From: Macrotrachela quadricornifera | Taxonomy: Eukaryota > Rotifera > Eurotatoria > Philodinida > Philodinidae | Length of the DNA: 64,000 bases | Reading direction: 5' to 3' | NCBI GenBank assembly: GCA_022393335.1 | Contig: JAJEKB010020623.1 | Location: 409,225-473,224 of the forward strand | Shown here: positions 61,891 through 64,000 of the stretch, piece by piece | Numbering within the stretch: position 1 is the stretch's first letter | Layout of the letters: the number at the start of each line of letters is the position of its first letter | The notes under the pieces: model-generated | What the model saw: only the letters and a program-made list of their open reading frames with translations | What the model was told of the DNA's origin: nothing | Database searches by the model: none | Position numbers and translations under genes: made by a program

Positions 61891-63635
61891 ACAGAAGTAA
61901 TTAAAAAAATGATCAATGCGATTGTATCTTCATGCAAGAATTTAATTTTTTCATCGACGTATATTTAACAATTTACCGTAAAAATGAAATGACTCTTCTA
62001 TAATCATATTATATTAGTTAAAAGAACTTGTTGACTTTTTGAAATTCTTCATAGTTATTAGCATTTGTGCAGAAGCATGTCCGAAAGTTATCGACTGATC
62101 ATTATATCTTGAAGCTTTCTTTATATTTATAATGTAAGTAAATAGTCGAATGATGAAGAAGCTCGTCTTATCAAACAAAGTATATATGTTCTAATCTTAT
62201 CTCCAGTGAAAAACTCCTATGTGTTCATGTATAACTTCTGTGCTTCGTTTTTTGCTCATCTTCATATTGTCTTGTGTGCACTCCTAAGTGATTTCTATAA
62301 GATCAATCGTATACTTGCGTATGTGAAAATATTAACCGTGCACACGTACCGATAGTATTGCGTCTACATGCGTTTTTTAAGCATTCGTGTTTGACTGGAT
62401 GGTCGAAATGTTATTTGTTTTGACAATAGAGATAGCCACAAAGTTGATTCTAATAAAGTATAAATACATTTAAAGAAAATTGCTTTATTAGTCAGGATTA
62501 ATTTGGAGAGCTAAGTTAACGCTATTATAATAAAAGAATTTCTCACTGGAATAAAAGCGAGAAACATAAAATTTAGTGTATATCTGAACAACGGTCTTTC
62601 TTTGCTTTTACTCTTTTATTCCTATCTTACATTCACTTCATGTAAAGCAAGTCTACTCAACCATTCGATTAAATTATTTTCGTACATTAGTGAGTGATAC
62701 AATACTTTTGGACTTTGAGAAAGATTTCTAATGATCCACAATTAAAAGGTAGGACAAATTAAATGGATATGTTTTGCGCCTTAGTTTTCAACATTTGAAA
62801 CGTTATTTAAAAAATACATCATATACAATCAGATACAGTATAACAAATTCTGCCATCTATAAAGTAAAGCACGTTTTTAAGTGTGTGCCTTTTTTTTTAA
62901 GAATAAAAAGCACTGATGGTAGAATTTTTCATGCTGCATCTTGACATATATTTTGTTTGTTTTCATTAAGGACAATGTATAAGGTGATGAAAAGAAAGGA
63001 GACGAACGCAAAAATTTGTCGTTCGTACTTTAAAGAATGATGTGTGCACAACGAAAAAAATTGGTCGCATAGAATTTTTACTTTTTCTAAAATCAAAATT
63101 TATTCGATCGAAAATGGCTTTTTTATTTATTTATTGAAGAGCTCCTCATCGTGCAGTTCATAATATATTCTATGGAATACTAAAGTATGTTTTTTACGTC
63201 AAAGTATAAAGTGCAAAACCTGATCATTTCATTTTCCCTTTTGTTGATACAATATTTTTATGATATTTTTAATTCATTCATAGAAATTATACTTGAAAAA
63301 GAAGAAATAATGCATGTTAATCTTTCGTTTTAACGATATTTTACGTTTCGATTATTCTTTTTCTTCGTTAGTAATCTCATGTATGTATTGCCGAAAAATG
63401 TCACCTGCTTTGTTCTAAATACAAATCTGAAACATATAGTCTATTCATCAACAAATAATGCATTTCAACATACATAATTTTTCATTCTATTACAACATAA
63501 TTTGCAAGTAATACTGATAACAATCATGATCTTTCATTCGTATTACTTACCTTTTTTTTCTTCATCTGTTTTTACAAAATAAACCAACTATTTCCATTAT
63601 AGATCACGCTCAATTATAAATTATTATTCAAATTC

Positions 63636-64000
63636 ATGGATAGATTAAAAATCATCTCAATTTCGTTTAATGAACATCGGCGATACTACATTATAATAAT
63701 ATCAGGCTTTATTTTCATAACACTTATGTATCTCAGTTTTCAAAAATCTGGAATTGGTTTAAGAAAATTAACAAATATTGAACAATGTTCTCACCCAAAT
63801 TATTTAAAGAAATTATCAACATCATTAATATTGAATAATTTTGATAATGTGAATAGTATTCCAGATAAAACTGGTCCAGGTATTCCAAATGTAGTTCGAT
63901 CAGTTTTATCAACAAAATATGGTCCTGTAGATTCTAAGGCAACTTCATTTTACGGTGCTGGAGCAGGTATGATTCATTTTGAGCAAAAAAAAAAGGAGAA
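63636..64000 (+). CDS. 5' end of a type II membrane protein (cut by right edge)
   Basis: The frame opens with ATG at 63636 and stays open to the window end. Residues 1-16 are charged (MDRLKIISISFNEHRRYY), 17-33 form one membrane segment (IIIISGFIFITLMYL), and the rest is hydrophilic and should face the Golgi lumen or outside. A donor-like CAG|GTATGA at 63966/63967 could end the exon at residue 110. The layout of a short basic tail, signal anchor and stem is that of many Golgi glycosyl- and sulfotransferases, but no catalytic motif is in view. It is the only confident intact-looking gene on the plus strand. Confidence 0.65.
   Translation, partial: MDRLKIISISFNEHRRYYIIIISGFIFITLMYLSFQKSGIGLRKLTNIEQCSHPNYLKKLSTSLILNNFDNVNSIPDKTGPGIPNVVRSVLSTKYGPVDSKATSFYGAGAGMIHFEQKKKE

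Larger units (their letters stand above)
56250..63635. other. Gene-free stretch with several inverted repeats
   Basis: 7.4 kb in which no coding region could be supported. It holds the elements listed separately at 56810-57175, 58112-58919, 60411-60747 and 61020-61890. Short frames at 57515-57700, 59187-59384, 60064-60300 and 60843-61100 lack domains. Confidence 0.55.

Noticed and set aside
1..64000. CRISPR arrays, rRNA genes, tRNA genes and telomeric repeats
   Set aside because: None was seen; no regular spacer-repeat structure, no tRNA B-box with cloverleaf and no telomere-type array could be identified by eye.

Overview
This window is animal DNA. It is strongly AT-rich, with GT-AG introns that break codons in conserved phases, a rhodopsin-type receptor, a seven-repeat FG-GAP membrane protein and many short, non-autonomous DNA transposons. 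The membrane-protein families and TE mix fit a bdelloid rotifer best; this is an inference from gene style, not from a marker gene. Nearly all confident genes lie on the minus strand; only one gene cut by the right edge and one esterase relic lie on the plus strand.

Layout. 1-3963 (-): the first two exons of a very large helical protein that runs off the left edge. 5619-6593 (-): single-exon GPCR. 6594-12580: mostly non-coding, with an 8-bp-TSD hAT-type element (9631-10576) and a carboxylesterase pseudogene (11061-11483, +). 12581-14977 (-): three-exon type II membrane FG-GAP protein. 15026-31841 (-): three tandem paralogues of an unrecognised two-pass, Cys-rich membrane protein family, here called D (31841-25232), B (25148-19633) and A (17904-15026). 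Their exons join in frame once the splice sites are read. Their introns hold a mariner-type, a piggyBac-type and a hairpin element. 31842-42506: about 10 kb without a recognisable gene but with two more inverted-repeat elements.

42507-46736 (-) is the standout: one uninterrupted 1409-codon frame that reads as an ABA4-like membrane domain, a cytochrome P450 and a lipoxygenase in one polypeptide. Lipoxygenases make fatty-acid hydroperoxides and some P450s rearrange them. The P450 part has the ExxR and haem-Cys motifs but I see no acid-Thr oxygen-activating pair. This suggests a self-contained membrane-bound oxylipin synthase.

46737-55292: intergenic DNA with foldback elements, a TIR-bounded minisatellite, a palindromic hexamer repeat and a decayed hAT transposase gene that itself carries a nested insertion. 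55293-56249 (-): secreted protein, probably all-beta. 56250-63635: no gene recognised; three inverted-repeat elements and a diverged direct duplication. 63636-64000 (+): start of a type II membrane protein.

Gene D ends 44 nt before a strong acceptor-like site ahead of gene B, and gene A ends 48 nt before the FG-GAP start codon, again with an acceptor-like TTATTAG. Bdelloids are known to use spliced-leader trans-splicing, so operon-like pairs are possible. All joins were made by eye and need transcript support.
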